A stretch of 64,000 nt of DNA from JADKIH01 sp043747595. GTDB taxonomy: Bacteria > Bacteroidota > Bacteroidia > AKYH767-A > 2013-40CM-41-45. How positions within the stretch are numbered: position 1 is the first letter of the stretch; each line of letters begins with the position of its first letter. A program made the position numbers and the translations under genes. Below the pieces are notes generated by a model. That model saw only the letters and a list, made by a program, of their open reading frames with translations. It did not search any database and was not told the DNA's origin. The DNA lies in contig JAYTOX010000082.1 of NCBI GenBank assembly GCA_043747595.1, positions 26,952 to 90,951 on the forward strand, written 5' to 3'. Positions 63,677 through 64,000 of this stretch are shown here, piece by piece.

Positions 63677-64000
63677 TCAACCCGCAACTTGCAGTCTTCT
63701 GATTGTTTGTGTTCTATCAGGGCCAACCGAAATAATAGTGATGGGAACTTTTAATTCTTTTTCGAGATACGAAACATACGAATTGAGTTCTTTCGGAAAG
63801 TCATCTTCAGAGGTAATTCCTGTCAATTCTTTTTTCCAACCATCTATTGTAATATAAACCGGTTCTACAGTTTCATTCACAATGTCGAAAGGCATATAGT
63901 CAATTTTTTTTCCGTTGATAAGATAATGCGTACATACTTTTATTTTCTCAAACCCACTCAGAACATCCGATTTAGTCATAATTAAATCGGTAACACCATT
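63677..64000 (-). CDS. purA: Adenylosuccinate synthetase, C-terminal end (partial)
   Basis: The last 107 residues of PurA (EC 6.3.4.4; IMP to adenylosuccinate). The frame continues past the right edge; visible codons begin NGVTDLIMTKSDVLSGFEKI, matching the conserved PurA stretch, and end GPDRTQTI just before the stop. The remaining N-terminal 300-plus residues lie outside the window. First visible gene of the minus-strand run purA - TIGR02757 - BatA-like - dihydroorotase-like - LMW-PTP - RsmI-like. Confidence 0.9.
   Translation of the reverse strand, partial: NGVTDLIMTKSDVLSGFEKIKVCTHYLINGKKIDYMPFDIVNETVEPVYITIDGWKKELTGITSEDDFPKELNSYVSYLEKELKVPITIISVGPDRTQTIRRLQVAG

Noticed and set aside
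1..64000. tRNA, rRNA, prophage, integrase or transposase genes
   Set aside because: No tRNA-like T-loop/acceptor patterns, rRNA sequence or mobile-element proteins were seen in any spacer or frame.

Overview
The window is about 64 kb of AT-rich chromosome from a member of the Bacteroidota, probably a gliding or surface-adhesive relative of the Chitinophagales/Sphingobacteriales. The evidence is: C-terminal type IX secretion (T9SS) sorting domains of type A (7673-9544, 53137-55281) and type B (16286-23989); a GldI-like lipoprotein; the futalosine-pathway enzyme MqnE; lack of clear Shine-Dalgarno sequences; and Bacteroidota-type promoters (TTTG, 19-21 bp, TAnnTTTG) seen directly before at least five genes. 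No rRNA, tRNA, phage, IS element or CRISPR array was recognised. This looks like core chromosome with a few accessory surface genes.

Layout. 1-4911: the N-terminal 1637 codons of a large secreted right-handed beta-helix protein that runs off the left edge. 5.2-15.3 kb: mqnE, then a minus-strand cell-envelope block (two-module D-Ala-D-Ala ligase, PASTA membrane protein, T9SS cargo, RluD-type pseudouridine synthase with a 15-copy pentapeptide tail) and a secreted prolyl oligopeptidase. 15.3-16.3 kb: a roughly 1 kb spacer holding a strongly folded terminator-ended candidate ncRNA and a 62-codon gene with its own promoter. 16.3-24.0 kb: a 2567-residue PKD/Ig adhesin. 24.5-32.3 kb: housekeeping genes (asnB, terC, usp, aroK, PyrR-like PRTase, NlpC/P60, rlmD, rocD).

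32.3-35.1 kb: a four-gene minus-strand operon with every junction overlapping by ATGA. It encodes a noncanonical membrane histidine kinase, a kinase-less look-alike, a small secreted basic peptide and a TPR protein. I regard this as the best candidate for an undescribed system. 35.3-46.2 kb: an envelope glycosyltransferase with an AsmA-like N-terminus, a fatty acid desaturase, miaE, thioesterase, FlaA1/CapD-type epimerase, glycosyltransferase, gcvT, comB and an S1/P1-PLC-like protein. 46.3-46.9 kb: a nested non-coding repeat (36-bp and 85-bp direct repeats around five 55-bp tandem units).

47-53 kb: SDR, PhyH-type oxygenase, a small secreted peptide, an OmpR-type two-component pair and a class III aminotransferase. 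53.1-57.8 kb: a plus-strand operon of a T9SS subtilisin, NrnA-like phosphoesterase, GldI and a second FKBP lipoprotein. 58.4-64 kb: a tightly packed minus-strand run purA - TIGR02757 - BatA-like - dihydroorotase-like - LMW phosphatase - RsmI-like methylase. The shared theme is building and decorating the envelope: peptidoglycan precursors and polymerisation, polysaccharide sugars, surface adhesins and T9SS-associated lipoproteins, interleaved with ordinary metabolism. Starts were moved inward where a motif (for example the Cys-2 nucleophile of AsnB) or a promoter placed the true start downstream of the longest ORF.
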